Below are positions 1 through 5,882 of a stretch of 5,995 nt of DNA, piece after piece. Position 1 is the first letter of the stretch. The number at the start of each line of letters is the position of its first letter. The notes beneath the pieces were generated by a model. The model was given only the letters and a program-made list of their open reading frames with translations. It was not told where the DNA came from and did no database searches. The stretch is taken from assembly GCA_035552735.1 (NCBI GenBank), contig DASZKX010000397.1, positions 1 to 5,995 on the forward strand. The letters are read 5' to 3'. Position numbers and translations under genes: made by a program. This DNA comes from VAZQ01 sp035552735 (GTDB lineage: Bacteria > Pseudomonadota > Alphaproteobacteria > Rhizobiales > Xanthobacteraceae).

Positions 1-1
1 C

Positions 2-1720
2 TGGCTGGTGCGGCGGCGGTCCGGCAATGTGCCGGTGCGGCGGAACGCACCGCACGCGCGCGTAGAGCCGCGCCTGGACGAGCTCAGCCGCGTGACGCTC
101 GCCCCCGAGATCGAGGAGGAGGAAGACGAGGAGGAGGAGGAGGAGGACGAGCCGATCGCCGCGCCGCGCAAGTCACGGGTCGCCGGCAAAGCGCCGCGAC
201 AGAAGGGCGGGTACACGTTGCCTTCGCTCAATCTCTTGACCGCCCAGAAGGCGAGCGACCGTACCACCATGAGCGCCGAGATCATCGAGGCGAACGCGAC
301 TGCGCTCGAAAGCGTGCTCAGCGATTTCGGCGTGCGCGGTGAGATCATCAATGCGCGGCCCGGCCCGGTGGTCACGCTCTACGAGCTCGAGCCGGCGCCC
401 GGCATCAAATCATCGCGCGTGATCGGGCTCTCCGACGACATCGCGCGCTCCATGAGCGCGCTTTCGGCCCGCGTCGCCGTGGTGGCGGGCCGCAACGCGA
501 TCGGCATCGAGTTGCCCAATCCGATGCGCGAGAGGGTCTATTTTCGCGAGCTCCTGGCCAGCGACAATTATCAGGATTCGAGCGCCCGGCTGCCGCTCTG
601 CCTCGGCAAGACCATCGGTGGCGAGGAGGTCATCGTGGATCTCGCCCGCATGCCGCATCTGCTGATCGCCGGCACCACCGGCTCCGGCAAGTCGGTCGCG
701 ATCAACACCATGATCCTGAGCCTCCTGTACCGGCTGCGGCCGGAGCAGTGCCGGCTCATCATGGTGGATCCGAAAATGCTCGAGCTGTCGGTCTATGACG
801 GCATCCCGCATCTGCTTACCCCGGTGGTGACCGACCCGAAAAAGGCGGTGGTCGCGCTCAAATGGGCGGTGCGCGAGATGGAGGAACGCTACAAGAAGAT
901 GTCGAAGCTCGGGGTGCGCAACATCGACGGCTACAATGCCCGCGTGGCGGATGCCGGCAGCAAAGGCGAAAATCTCACCCGCACCGTCCATACCGGCTAC
1001 GACAAGGATACCGGCGAAGCCATCTACGAGGAGGAGCAGCTCGAGCTCGAGACCCTGCCCCATATCGTGGTGATCGTGGACGAGATGGCCGACCTGATGA
1101 TGGTGGCCGGCAAGGATATCGAAGGTGCGGTGCAGCGGCTCGCCCAGATGGCGCGCGCCGCCGGCCTGCACGTGATCCTGGCCACGCAACGGCCCTCGGT
1201 CGACGTCATCACCGGCACCATCAAGGCCAATTTCCCGACCCGCATCTCGTTCCAGGTCACCTCCAAGATCGACAGCCGCACGATTCTCGGCGAGCAGGGC
1301 GCCGAGCAGCTGCTCGGACAGGGCGACATGCTCTACATGGCGGGGGGCGGCCGCATCAGCCGCGTCCACGGCCCGTTCGTCTCCGACGAGGAGGTCGAGA
1401 AGATCGTCCGCCACCTCAAGACGCAGGGAAGCCCGCAATATCTCGAGGCCGTTACGGCCGGCGGCGACGACGAGGACGAGGACGGCGCGGTGTTCGATGC
1501 GTCCGGAATGGGCGCCGGCGATGCCGGCGATCTCTATCAGCAGGCGGTGCAGATCGTCATGCGCGACCGCAAGGCTTCGACCAGCTACATCCAGCGCCGC
1601 CTGCAGATCGGCTACAACCGGGCCGCTTCCCTCATCGAGCGGATGGAGCACGAAGGCGTGGTGGGCCAGCCCAATCATGCCGGCAAGCGCGAAATCCTGA
1701 TGGGCGGCGAGGCCGAGTAG
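2..1720 (+). CDS. ftsK: DNA translocase FtsK, 5'-truncated by the window edge
   Basis: FtsK is the septum-anchored hexameric ATPase that pumps chromosomal DNA toward dif and activates XerCD recombination during division. Only the C-terminal 572 residues are in the window; the N-terminal four-helix membrane domain of the family must lie upstream. Numbering from the first full codon (W at base 2), a basic stretch and a Glu/Asp run (about residues 36-50) form the cytoplasmic linker. The alpha domain begins near residue 70. The RecA-like motor has a Walker A motif GTTGSGKS (224-231, bases 671-694) and a Walker B motif HIVVIVDE (354-361), followed by the family stretch around ATQRPSVDVITGTIKANFPTR. 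A second acidic linker (about 485-509) leads to the gamma winged-helix domain (about 510-572, with RLQIGYNRAA), which reads KOPS sequences in this family. The frame is intact to the stop at 1718-1720. A SpoIIIE name would describe the same family; confidence is high. Confidence 0.97.
   Translation, partial: WLVRRRSGNVPVRRNAPHARVEPRLDELSRVTLAPEIEEEEDEEEEEEDEPIAAPRKSRVAGKAPRQKGGYTLPSLNLLTAQKASDRTTMSAEIIEANATALESVLSDFGVRGEIINARPGPVVTLYELEPAPGIKSSRVIGLSDDIARSMSALSARVAVVAGRNAIGIELPNPMRERVYFRELLASDNYQDSSARLPLCLGKTIGGEEVIVDLARMPHLLIAGTTGSGKSVAINTMILSLLYRLRPEQCRLIMVDPKMLELSVYDGIPHLLTPVVTDPKKAVVALKWAVREMEERYKKMSKLGVRNIDGYNARVADAGSKGENLTRTVHTGYDKDTGEAIYEEEQLELETLPHIVVIVDEMADLMMVAGKDIEGAVQRLAQMARAAGLHVILATQRPSVDVITGTIKANFPTRISFQVTSKIDSRTILGEQGAEQLLGQGDMLYMAGGGRISRVHGPFVSDEEVEKIVRHLKTQGSPQYLEAVTAGGDDEDEDGAVFDASGMGAGDAGDLYQQAVQIVMRDRKASTSYIQRRLQIGYNRAASLIERMEHEGVVGQPNHAGKREILMGGEAE
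107..151 (+). repeat. GA-rich low-complexity tract coding a Glu/Asp run in ftsK
   Basis: This is a near-uninterrupted series of gag/gac/gaa codons, giving 14 acidic residues out of 15 (one Ile) within the FtsK linker. It is a simple codon repeat prone to slippage. FtsK linkers vary greatly in length and composition, so it is probably a tolerated, disordered spacer between membrane anchor and motor rather than a functional motif. Confidence 0.7.
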
Positions 1721-1854
1721 CAGTATAAGGAATCGTCGGGCCGGTTGACTGAAATTCGACGAGCGAAGGCCGTTTTATGGCCATATGCGCCAGATAGCGG
1801 TCCAGCCGGACGGGGATCGCCGCAGAGCGGAAACGAGCGAAGGCGGAGAACGAC

Positions 1855-2652
1855 ATGGCGGGCATGCGCCACGCGGTATGGAGTGCGGCATTGCTGTCCG
1901 GATGGCTCGTCGGCGCGGCGGCGATCCGGGCCGAAACCATACCGTTGCCGACCCCGGCCCCGGCCCCCAAGGACCACTCGGCGCCCGCGGCAGCCCCGGC
2001 GCAATCCGCGGCGCCGGCGGCGCCCAGCATCTCGACCTTTCTGGATTCGCTCAACTCGCTCAATCCCTTCAGCGGAAAGTCCAACCATCCGGCCACCGAT
2101 CCGTCGACCTTCGACGCCAAGCAGCGCGCCCTGGTCAACCGGGTGAGCGCCTACCTGACCAGCGTGCAGGTGCTGACCGGCAATTTCGTGCAGATCGGTC
2201 CGGACGGCCGCCGCACCACCGGCCATCTGTTCATCCAGAAGCCCGGCAAGGTGCGGTTCGAATACGATCCGCCGAGCCCGATCGACATCATCGCGGACGG
2301 GACCCAGGTGGTGGTGCGCGATCGCCAGCTGGCGACGCAGGATCTCTACCCGCTGTCGCAGACGCCGCTTCGCTTCCTGCTCGCCGACCACATCGACCTC
2401 CTGCAGGACACCAACGTGGTGGGGGTCACGGCCGACGACACCTATGTGAGCGTCCTGATCGAGGAGAAGCAGGCCTTCATCGGCACCAACCGCCTGATGA
2501 TGATGTTCGATTCCAAGGACTTCAAGCTCAAGCAATGGACCGTCACCGACGTGCAGGGCTTCGACACCACGATCGCGGTCTCCAACCTCGACACCTCCAA
2601 GCGGCCGGACCCCAATCTGTTCAAGTTCGACTATACGCGCTACGTACAATAG
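1855..2652 (+). CDS. lolA: LolA-family outer-membrane lipoprotein carrier protein (periplasmic)
   Basis: LolA carries lipoproteins released by the LolCDE ABC transporter across the periplasm to the outer membrane. The 265-residue product starts with a Sec signal peptide (residues 1-26, hydrophobic core AALLSGWLVGAAA, likely cut after IRA). A Pro/Ala-rich segment (about 30-57) and a Ser/Asn-rich stretch (58-87) follow. The LolA fold runs from about 88 to 260, with NFVQ (110-113), GHLFIQKPGKVRFEY (123-137), IIADGTQVVVRD (145-156) and the terminal PNLFKFDY (253-260). There is no cysteine, so it is not a lipoprotein. The start at 1855 is chosen because AAGGCGGAG (about 1840-1848) sits six bases upstream; the ATG at 1864 would be too far away. 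It lies 134 bases after ftsK on the same strand, an order I recall as common in Rhizobiales. It is longer than E. coli LolA (about 200 residues) because of the N-terminal extension. A generic LolA-like protein is the main alternative. Confidence 0.9.
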   Translation: MAGMRHAVWSAALLSGWLVGAAAIRAETIPLPTPAPAPKDHSAPAAAPAQSAAPAAPSISTFLDSLNSLNPFSGKSNHPATDPSTFDAKQRALVNRVSAYLTSVQVLTGNFVQIGPDGRRTTGHLFIQKPGKVRFEYDPPSPIDIIADGTQVVVRDRQLATQDLYPLSQTPLRFLLADHIDLLQDTNVVGVTADDTYVSVLIEEKQAFIGTNRLMMMFDSKDFKLKQWTVTDVQGFDTTIAVSNLDTSKRPDPNLFKFDYTRYVQ

Positions 2653-2679
2653 CGCGCGGCAGCCGAGATCCCGCCAATG

Positions 2680-2788
2680 CCTCATCCTGAGGGGCCGCGC
2701 GTCTCGGGCGGCCGTCTCGAAGGATGGATGCACGCACACCAGCTTCATCCTTGATGACGCATCGCTGCGCGATGCCCTCAGGGTGAGG
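2680..2788. repeat. Complex palindromic intergenic repeat with cloverleaf-like folding potential
   Basis: This lies 28 bases after the lolA stop. Outer arms CCTCATCCTGAGG (2680-2692) and CCTCAGGGTGAGG (2776-2788) are reverse complements with one mismatch. Inside them are three smaller perfect inverted repeats: GGCCGC/GCGGCC (2693-2698 with 2708-2713), AAGGATG/CATCCTT (2720-2726 with 2746-2752) and GCATCGC/GCGATGC (2759-2765 with 2769-2775, three-base loop). The transcript could fold as a closing stem with three hairpins. The CTCATCCTGAGG...CTCGAAGGATG wording resembles dispersed intergenic repeats I recall from Bradyrhizobium-type genomes. That identification is from memory. The structure may also limit read-through from lolA into the repair gene. 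Confidence 0.75.
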
Positions 2789-2811
2789 TCGATGATTGAT
2801 TTACCGCCGCG

Positions 2812-2828
2812 CGCCTCGGCCTGAGGCG
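2812..2828 (+). other. Small GC-rich hairpin upstream of the exonuclease III start
   Basis: CGCCTC (2812-2817) and GAGGCG (2823-2828) form a perfect six-base stem with a five-base loop, 27 bases before the chosen ATG of the exonuclease gene. No T-run follows, so it is not a convincing intrinsic terminator. If the TTG at 2796 were the true start, this would be coding sequence. It may be a leader hairpin or chance in GC-rich DNA. Confidence 0.35.
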
Positions 2829-2855
2829 GAGCCCCTTGGATTGCAGCCCGCGCCC

Positions 2856-3671
2856 ATGCGTCTTACCATCTCCACCTGGAATATAAACTCGGTCCGCCTG
2901 CGCATCGATCTGGTGGCCAAGTTCATCAAGGCGGTCCGCCCTGACGTGCTTTGCCTGCAGGAGACCAAGTGCCCGGACGACAAGTTTCCGCTCAAGCGAT
3001 TCAGGCGGCTGGGCTACGAGCATGCCGCCCTCAACGGACAGAAGGGCTATCACGGCGTCGCGGTGCTCTCGCGCCTGCCGTTCGAGTCCTTCAACGCGCA
3101 AGACTATTGCGGCAAGACCGATTGCCGCCACATCGCGACCGTGCTGGGGGAGCGGGCCGGGCTGCGGGACCCGGTGACCTTGCATAATTTCTACGTACCG
3201 GCGGGCGGCGACATTCCAGATCCGGAGCTCAATCCGAAATTCGCCCACAAGCTCGCATTCCTGGACGAGATGCGGGCGCAGCCGAGCCTGCATTTGCGGA
3301 CGGGCGGCCGCGCCATCCTGGTCGGCGATCTCAATGTGGCGCCGCTCGAGCATGACGTCTGGAGCCACAAGCAGATGCTGCGCATCGTCTCGCATACGCC
3401 GATCGAGTGCGAGAAGTTGGTGTCGGTGCAGCGGACCGGCGGCTGGGTCGACGCCATGCGCATGCGCGTGCCCGAGCCGGCCAAGCTCTACACCTGGTGG
3501 AGCTACCGCGCGGCCGATTGGGAGACAGCGGACAAGGGCCGCCGGCTCGACCACGTCTGGGTGGCGCCGAGCCTCGCCGATCGGGTGAGCGACCTGCAGA
3601 TCCGCAAGGGAATGCGCGGCTCCGTGCGCCCCTCCGACCACGTGCCGGTGACGCTGGGGCTCGAGCTGTAG
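2856..3671 (+). CDS. xthA: Exodeoxyribonuclease III (AP endonuclease, ExoIII/EEP family)
   Basis: This is a cytoplasmic Mg-dependent nuclease of base excision repair, cleaving 5' to abasic sites and degrading 3' ends of duplex DNA. The 271-residue product matches the usual ExoIII length and keeps the full active site of the endonuclease/exonuclease/phosphatase fold: N9 (TWNINSVR), E36 (LCLQETK), Y113 (NFYVPAGG), D158 and N160 (VGDLNVAP), D232 (RRLDHVW), and D261-H262 (SDHVPV). These correspond to E. coli XthA N7, E34, Y109, D151, N153, D229, D258 and H259. I place the start at the ATG at 2856 because the conserved N-terminus begins there. The frame stays open to a TTG at 2796, but the extra 20 residues (IYRRAPRPEAEP...) do not look like family sequence and would cover a hairpin. 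No strong Shine-Dalgarno is visible. The gene converges on the Bug gene across 42 bases. Confidence 0.95.
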   Translation: MRLTISTWNINSVRLRIDLVAKFIKAVRPDVLCLQETKCPDDKFPLKRFRRLGYEHAALNGQKGYHGVAVLSRLPFESFNAQDYCGKTDCRHIATVLGERAGLRDPVTLHNFYVPAGGDIPDPELNPKFAHKLAFLDEMRAQPSLHLRTGGRAILVGDLNVAPLEHDVWSHKQMLRIVSHTPIECEKLVSVQRTGGWVDAMRMRVPEPAKLYTWWSYRAADWETADKGRRLDHVWVAPSLADRVSDLQIRKGMRGSVRPSDHVPVTLGLEL

Positions 3672-3713
3672 AGCCATCAAATCAGGGGCCGCGCCGGATC
3701 TTGAGCGGGCGGC

Positions 3714-4700
3714 TCACGGCTTGAACCCGGGGCCGATCAAGGCCGCGAACTTGGCCACCTTGACGCGCTGCTCCTCGATGAGGGCGGCGAATGCGGCGGG
3801 GGTTCCGGTCGTGACCGTGGAGCCGCCGGCGATGAGCCGCGCACCGATTTCCGGATCGGTACCGACGGCGCGGATGTCGGCCGCGATGCGCTCTTTCAGC
3901 TCGCTCGGGATGTCCCTCCATCCATATACCCCCACGATGGCGTCGAGCGTCAGCTCCGGATGGCCGGCTTCCCGGATGGTTGGAACCTCGGGGGCCATGG
4001 GAAAGCGTTCCCGATTGAGCACCGCCAGAATCCTGGCATTGCTGGTTTTGGCCTGCGTCAGCAGCGGCACGATCGAGGTCGCCGCCACGTGGATACGGCC
4101 CTGACCAAAATCCTGCAGCGCCGGCGCGAAGTCGCGGTAGGCCACCTGCGTCATCTCGAGATTGTTGCTCTTGAGCAGGGCGTCGAAGGCATAGAGCGGC
4201 AGCCCCGGGGTCGCGGCCCAGTTGAGCTTGCCGGGCTGGGCGCGGATCGCCCCTATCAGGCTCTCGATCGTATCGACCCGCAACGACTGCGTCGCCGCGA
4301 TCGCCAGGAAGGTGTTGGTGACAGGACTGATCGGGACGAGATCATGCGTCGGGTCATAGGGGAGCTTGTCATACAAGAGCGGATTGATGGTGATCACACC
4401 GCCGAACGAGAACAGCAGCGTGTGATTGTCATGGGCGGTGACAAATCCGGCGACCGCCGGAATTCCGTCCGCGCCCTGCCGATTTTCCACGATCACCGGC
4501 TGGCCCCACCGCGCCGACAACCGTTCGGCGAATAGCCGCGCCGCAAAGTCCGCTCCGGCGCCGGGCGGCAGCGGCAGGACGATCCGCACGGCTCGTTGCG
4601 GCCAAGGCTGCGGCGCCGTCTGTGCGCGCGCCTGCGGGGCGAGCGAAAGTGCGGCGACGAGGACCGCCGTCAAAGCAGCAAAGCGAGTGAACCTGCGCAC
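3714..4700 (-). CDS. Tripartite tricarboxylate transporter substrate-binding protein (Bug/TctC family), orphan
   Basis: Bug proteins are periplasmic two-domain receptors that bind small organic acids, amides and related solutes. Some serve TctAB transporters and many are genomic orphans. From the GTG at 4700 the product has 328 residues, a typical family length. It has a classic signal peptide (RRFTRF, then LTAVLVAALSLAP, probable cut after ARA at about 26). Next comes the Bug N-terminal pattern: WPQRAVRIVLPLPPGAGADFAAR (33-55, given with its gaps in family terms as WP...VRIV-P-PGAG-D--AR), VIVENRQGADG (69-79), YDPTHDLVPIS (115-125), VAYRD (186-190), APEVPTIREAG (236-246). An ATG at 4748 would add 16 residues before the Arg pair; I prefer GTG because it gives a normal signal peptide and follows GTGAGGG. 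It lies 81 bases after the secreted protein gene and is likely cotranscribed. No tctA or tctB is visible, so the ligand is unknown. Confidence 0.92.
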   Translation of the reverse strand: MRRFTRFAALTAVLVAALSLAPQARAQTAPQPWPQRAVRIVLPLPPGAGADFAARLFAERLSARWGQPVIVENRQGADGIPAVAGFVTAHDNHTLLFSFGGVITINPLLYDKLPYDPTHDLVPISPVTNTFLAIAATQSLRVDTIESLIGAIRAQPGKLNWAATPGLPLYAFDALLKSNNLEMTQVAYRDFAPALQDFGQGRIHVAATSIVPLLTQAKTSNARILAVLNRERFPMAPEVPTIREAGHPELTLDAIVGVYGWRDIPSELKERIAADIRAVGTDPEIGARLIAGGSTVTTGTPAAFAALIEEQRVKVAKFAALIGPGFKP

Positions 4701-4704
4701 GAAA

Positions 4705-4712
4705 CCCTCACT
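4705..4712 (-). promoter_or_regulatory. Candidate ribosome binding site deciding the GTG start of the Bug gene
   Basis: On the minus strand, AGTGAGGG ends four bases before the GTG at 4700-4698. The upstream ATG at 4748 has only a GC-rich, unclear GGCGCGGCGG before it. With the signal peptide geometry this favours the shorter form, although the spacing is slightly tight. Confidence 0.5.
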
Positions 4713-4781
4713 TTTTGCCGGATGCGTCTTGCTGGATGCCGCGGACATCCGCCGCGCCGGCCGCTGGTGTCGGGAGACGGA

Positions 4782-5624
4782 CTACTTCTTCACCTGATTG
4801 AAATATTTCAAATCCGGTGGCGGCTGGTTCTTGCGCAACGGCATGAGCTTGCCCTCGGCGCTCAAAAAGTAGGTCTGCCCTTCGATGGTGACGTAGGGGT
4901 TGGCTTCGGTGCAGGTATTGTCGACCCAAATCACTTCCTTCTCGCGCCGGTAGCTCTTGAGCACCGACCAAGGCCGCGTCAGCGAATTGTCCGTGGTGGT
5001 GATCTCGTCATGCAGGATTTTCGGGTCGCTCTTGTCGAGATAAAGCCGCTCCTTGATGACGGCCTCGTTGTCGTCGGCCATCGGCATGCCGGTCTGGTCC
5101 CAGGTCTTGGGGCCACGGATGTTGCGGCTCTCGACCTCAAGCGTGTCGTAGCGGCCGTCCCCGGTGGTATCGCGCCAGCGGCCGATCGAATAGCCCAGGA
5201 AGGTCGGCTCTTGATTTTTCGGCCAATCGCGGCCGTCGGTATAGATCCGGCGCGGCGCAAACGTCATGTGCTCGAACAGGATGTGGGTCACCTCGGGCGA
5301 GAGCAGGAATTCCATGCGGGTGATGCCCGACATGGTGCGCGGCATGGTCGAGGGAAAACAGGCATAGTTGGTGTCGAGACCGAATCCGCCGGCGTCCTGG
5401 TCGCGCATGCTGGCCTCGTGCCGGGCCCGATACTCGGGCTTGAGCGGCGCTTCCTGCTGGCGGATCGGCTTGGACGGGTCGTAGCGCGGAACCCCGCCGT
5501 CCGGAACCTTGGTCCATTGGCCCGACCAGTCGGGAAATTTCATCCTGTCTTGCGCCGGCGCAGACGCGACCGACAGGATGAGAGCCGTGAGAGCAATCGC
5601 GGCATCGCGGAACGGCGCGCGCAT
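4782..5624 (-). CDS. Secreted protein of unknown function (W-SG-W / RRIYTDGR family)
   Basis: The 280-residue product has a clear Sec signal peptide (FRDAAIALTALILSVASAPA, probable cut after A24) and a mature part of about 256 residues without membrane segments. Visible landmarks are WSGQW (33-37), LKPEYRARH (61-69), a Cys-Phe-Pro with a following MPRTM (89-98), ILFEHMTFAPRRIYTDGR (115-132), GYSIGRW (144-150), an Asp/Gly-rich turn TTGDGRYDTLEVES (153-166), SLTRPW (214-219) and a second Cys in NTCTE (236-240). I recall this pattern from large families of uncharacterised secreted proteins in Bradyrhizobium, sphingomonads and Acidobacteria; no biochemical function is known to me. The two cysteines (C89, C238) could form a disulfide in the periplasm. 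The start at 5624 is set by GGGAGGA five bases upstream; an upstream in-frame start at 5663 would put 13 residues before the signal peptide. It precedes the Bug gene and probably shares its transcript. Confidence 0.88.
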   Translation of the reverse strand: MRAPFRDAAIALTALILSVASAPAQDRMKFPDWSGQWTKVPDGGVPRYDPSKPIRQQEAPLKPEYRARHEASMRDQDAGGFGLDTNYACFPSTMPRTMSGITRMEFLLSPEVTHILFEHMTFAPRRIYTDGRDWPKNQEPTFLGYSIGRWRDTTGDGRYDTLEVESRNIRGPKTWDQTGMPMADDNEAVIKERLYLDKSDPKILHDEITTTDNSLTRPWSVLKSYRREKEVIWVDNTCTEANPYVTIEGQTYFLSAEGKLMPLRKNQPPPDLKYFNQVKK

Positions 5625-5628
5625 GCAT

Positions 5629-5635
5629 TCCTCCC
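5629..5635 (-). promoter_or_regulatory. Strong Shine-Dalgarno fixing the start of the secreted protein gene
   Basis: The minus-strand sequence GGGAGGA is a near-perfect anti-16S match, with five bases between GGAGG and the ATG at 5624-5622. It places the start at residue 14 of the longest open frame. An overlapping out-of-frame ATG (5628-5626) lies just before the real one. Confidence 0.8.
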
Positions 5636-5669
5636 GTGAGGTCGAGCTCGGAAACCGCTGCAAGCCGCG

Positions 5670-5698
5670 AGGCTATCGGGCTCCCGCGGTTTGGGCAA
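5670..5698 (-). promoter_or_regulatory. Candidate sigma70-type promoter for the secreted protein / Bug pair
   Basis: Reading the minus strand, TTGCCC (5698-5693) and TAGCCT (5675-5670) are separated by exactly 17 bases. They match TTGACA and TATAAT at four and three of six positions. The -10 box lies 45 bases before the chosen ATG, which would leave a short leader. The match is weak, and such boxes arise by chance. Confidence 0.25.
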
Positions 5699-5720
5699 CT
5701 CGAACGAGTGCAGCGCCGTA

Positions 5721-5817
5721 GGGTGGGCACATCAGGGCGTTTACGCCCGTCTTCGCGGGCTATGGGCGGCACCAAGACTTTGATTGGTGCACCGCGCCTG
5801 ATCCGCCGTGCCCACCC
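5721..5817. repeat. Palindromic intergenic repeat with GGGTGGGCAC arms
   Basis: This lies between the probable M24 gene and the secreted protein gene. Outer arms GGGTGGGCAC (5721-5730) and GTGCCCACCC (5808-5817) are perfect reverse complements, and ATCAGG/CCTGAT (5731-5736 with 5797-5802) continues the stem past a five-base bulge. Inside are GGGCGT/ACGCCC (5735-5740 with 5743-5748), the competing GCCCG/CGGGC (5745-5749 with 5756-5760) around a TCTTCG loop, and GCACCAA/TTGGTGC (5769-5775 with 5784-5790). The GTAGGGTGGGCA opening resembles a dispersed intergenic repeat I recall from Bradyrhizobium-type genomes, though I cannot verify copy number here. It may act as an end-of-transcript or attenuating structure. 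Confidence 0.7.
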
Positions 5818-5859
5818 GCAGCAGCTCAATCTGCCGAAAGACTTCGCGTGGGCACGGCG
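5804..5859. repeat. Second inverted repeat overlapping the palindromic element
   Basis: CGCCGTGCCCAC (5804-5815) and GTGGGCACGGCG (5848-5859) are perfect 12-base reverse complements around a 32-base loop. The left half is also used by the 5721-5817 element, so the two pairings exclude each other. GTGGGCAC therefore occurs twice on the plus strand (5723-5730, 5848-5855) and once inverted (5808-5815). Confidence 0.7.
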
Positions 5860-5882
5860 CCCAAGCGCGCGAGCCCGCCCCG

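Noticed and set aside
410..1678. Long minus-strand open frame antisense to ftsK
   Set aside because: It mirrors the codon pattern of ftsK in high-GC DNA. The translation is His/Asp/Arg-rich with no domain, and the plus strand carries unmistakable FtsK motifs.
1745..1780. Possible promoter before lolA (TTGACT at 1745-1750)
   Set aside because: No acceptable -10 box lies 16-18 bases downstream. The AT-richer TTTTAT is 22 bases away, so the -35 match alone is not enough.
1675..2748. Minus-strand open frame covering lolA
   Set aside because: Low-complexity Arg/Gly/Val-rich product without motifs. It runs through the ftsK end, lolA and the palindromic repeat, so it is a shadow frame.
2680..2788. 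CRISPR, tRNA or small structured RNA gene at the cloverleaf-like repeat
   Set aside because: There is no repeat-spacer periodicity, and no tRNA conserved positions (T-arm GTTCRA, acceptor geometry). The arms look like a dispersed palindromic repeat.
2778..3680. Minus-strand open frame antisense to exonuclease III
   Set aside because: It covers nearly the same span as a gene with a complete catalytic set. The product is His/Arg-rich and unrecognisable.
3672..3713. Possible bidirectional terminator between the convergent exonuclease and Bug genes
   Set aside because: GAGCC/GGCTC (3671-3675 with 3711-3715) and GCCGC/GCGGC (3688-3692 with 3709-3713) can pair, but the stems are short, loops are long and no T-run follows on either strand.
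4596..5639. Plus-strand open frame of 347 codons opposite the secreted protein gene
   Set aside because: The minus strand has a signal peptide, a strong ribosome binding site and family motifs. This frame has neither a convincing start nor a domain.
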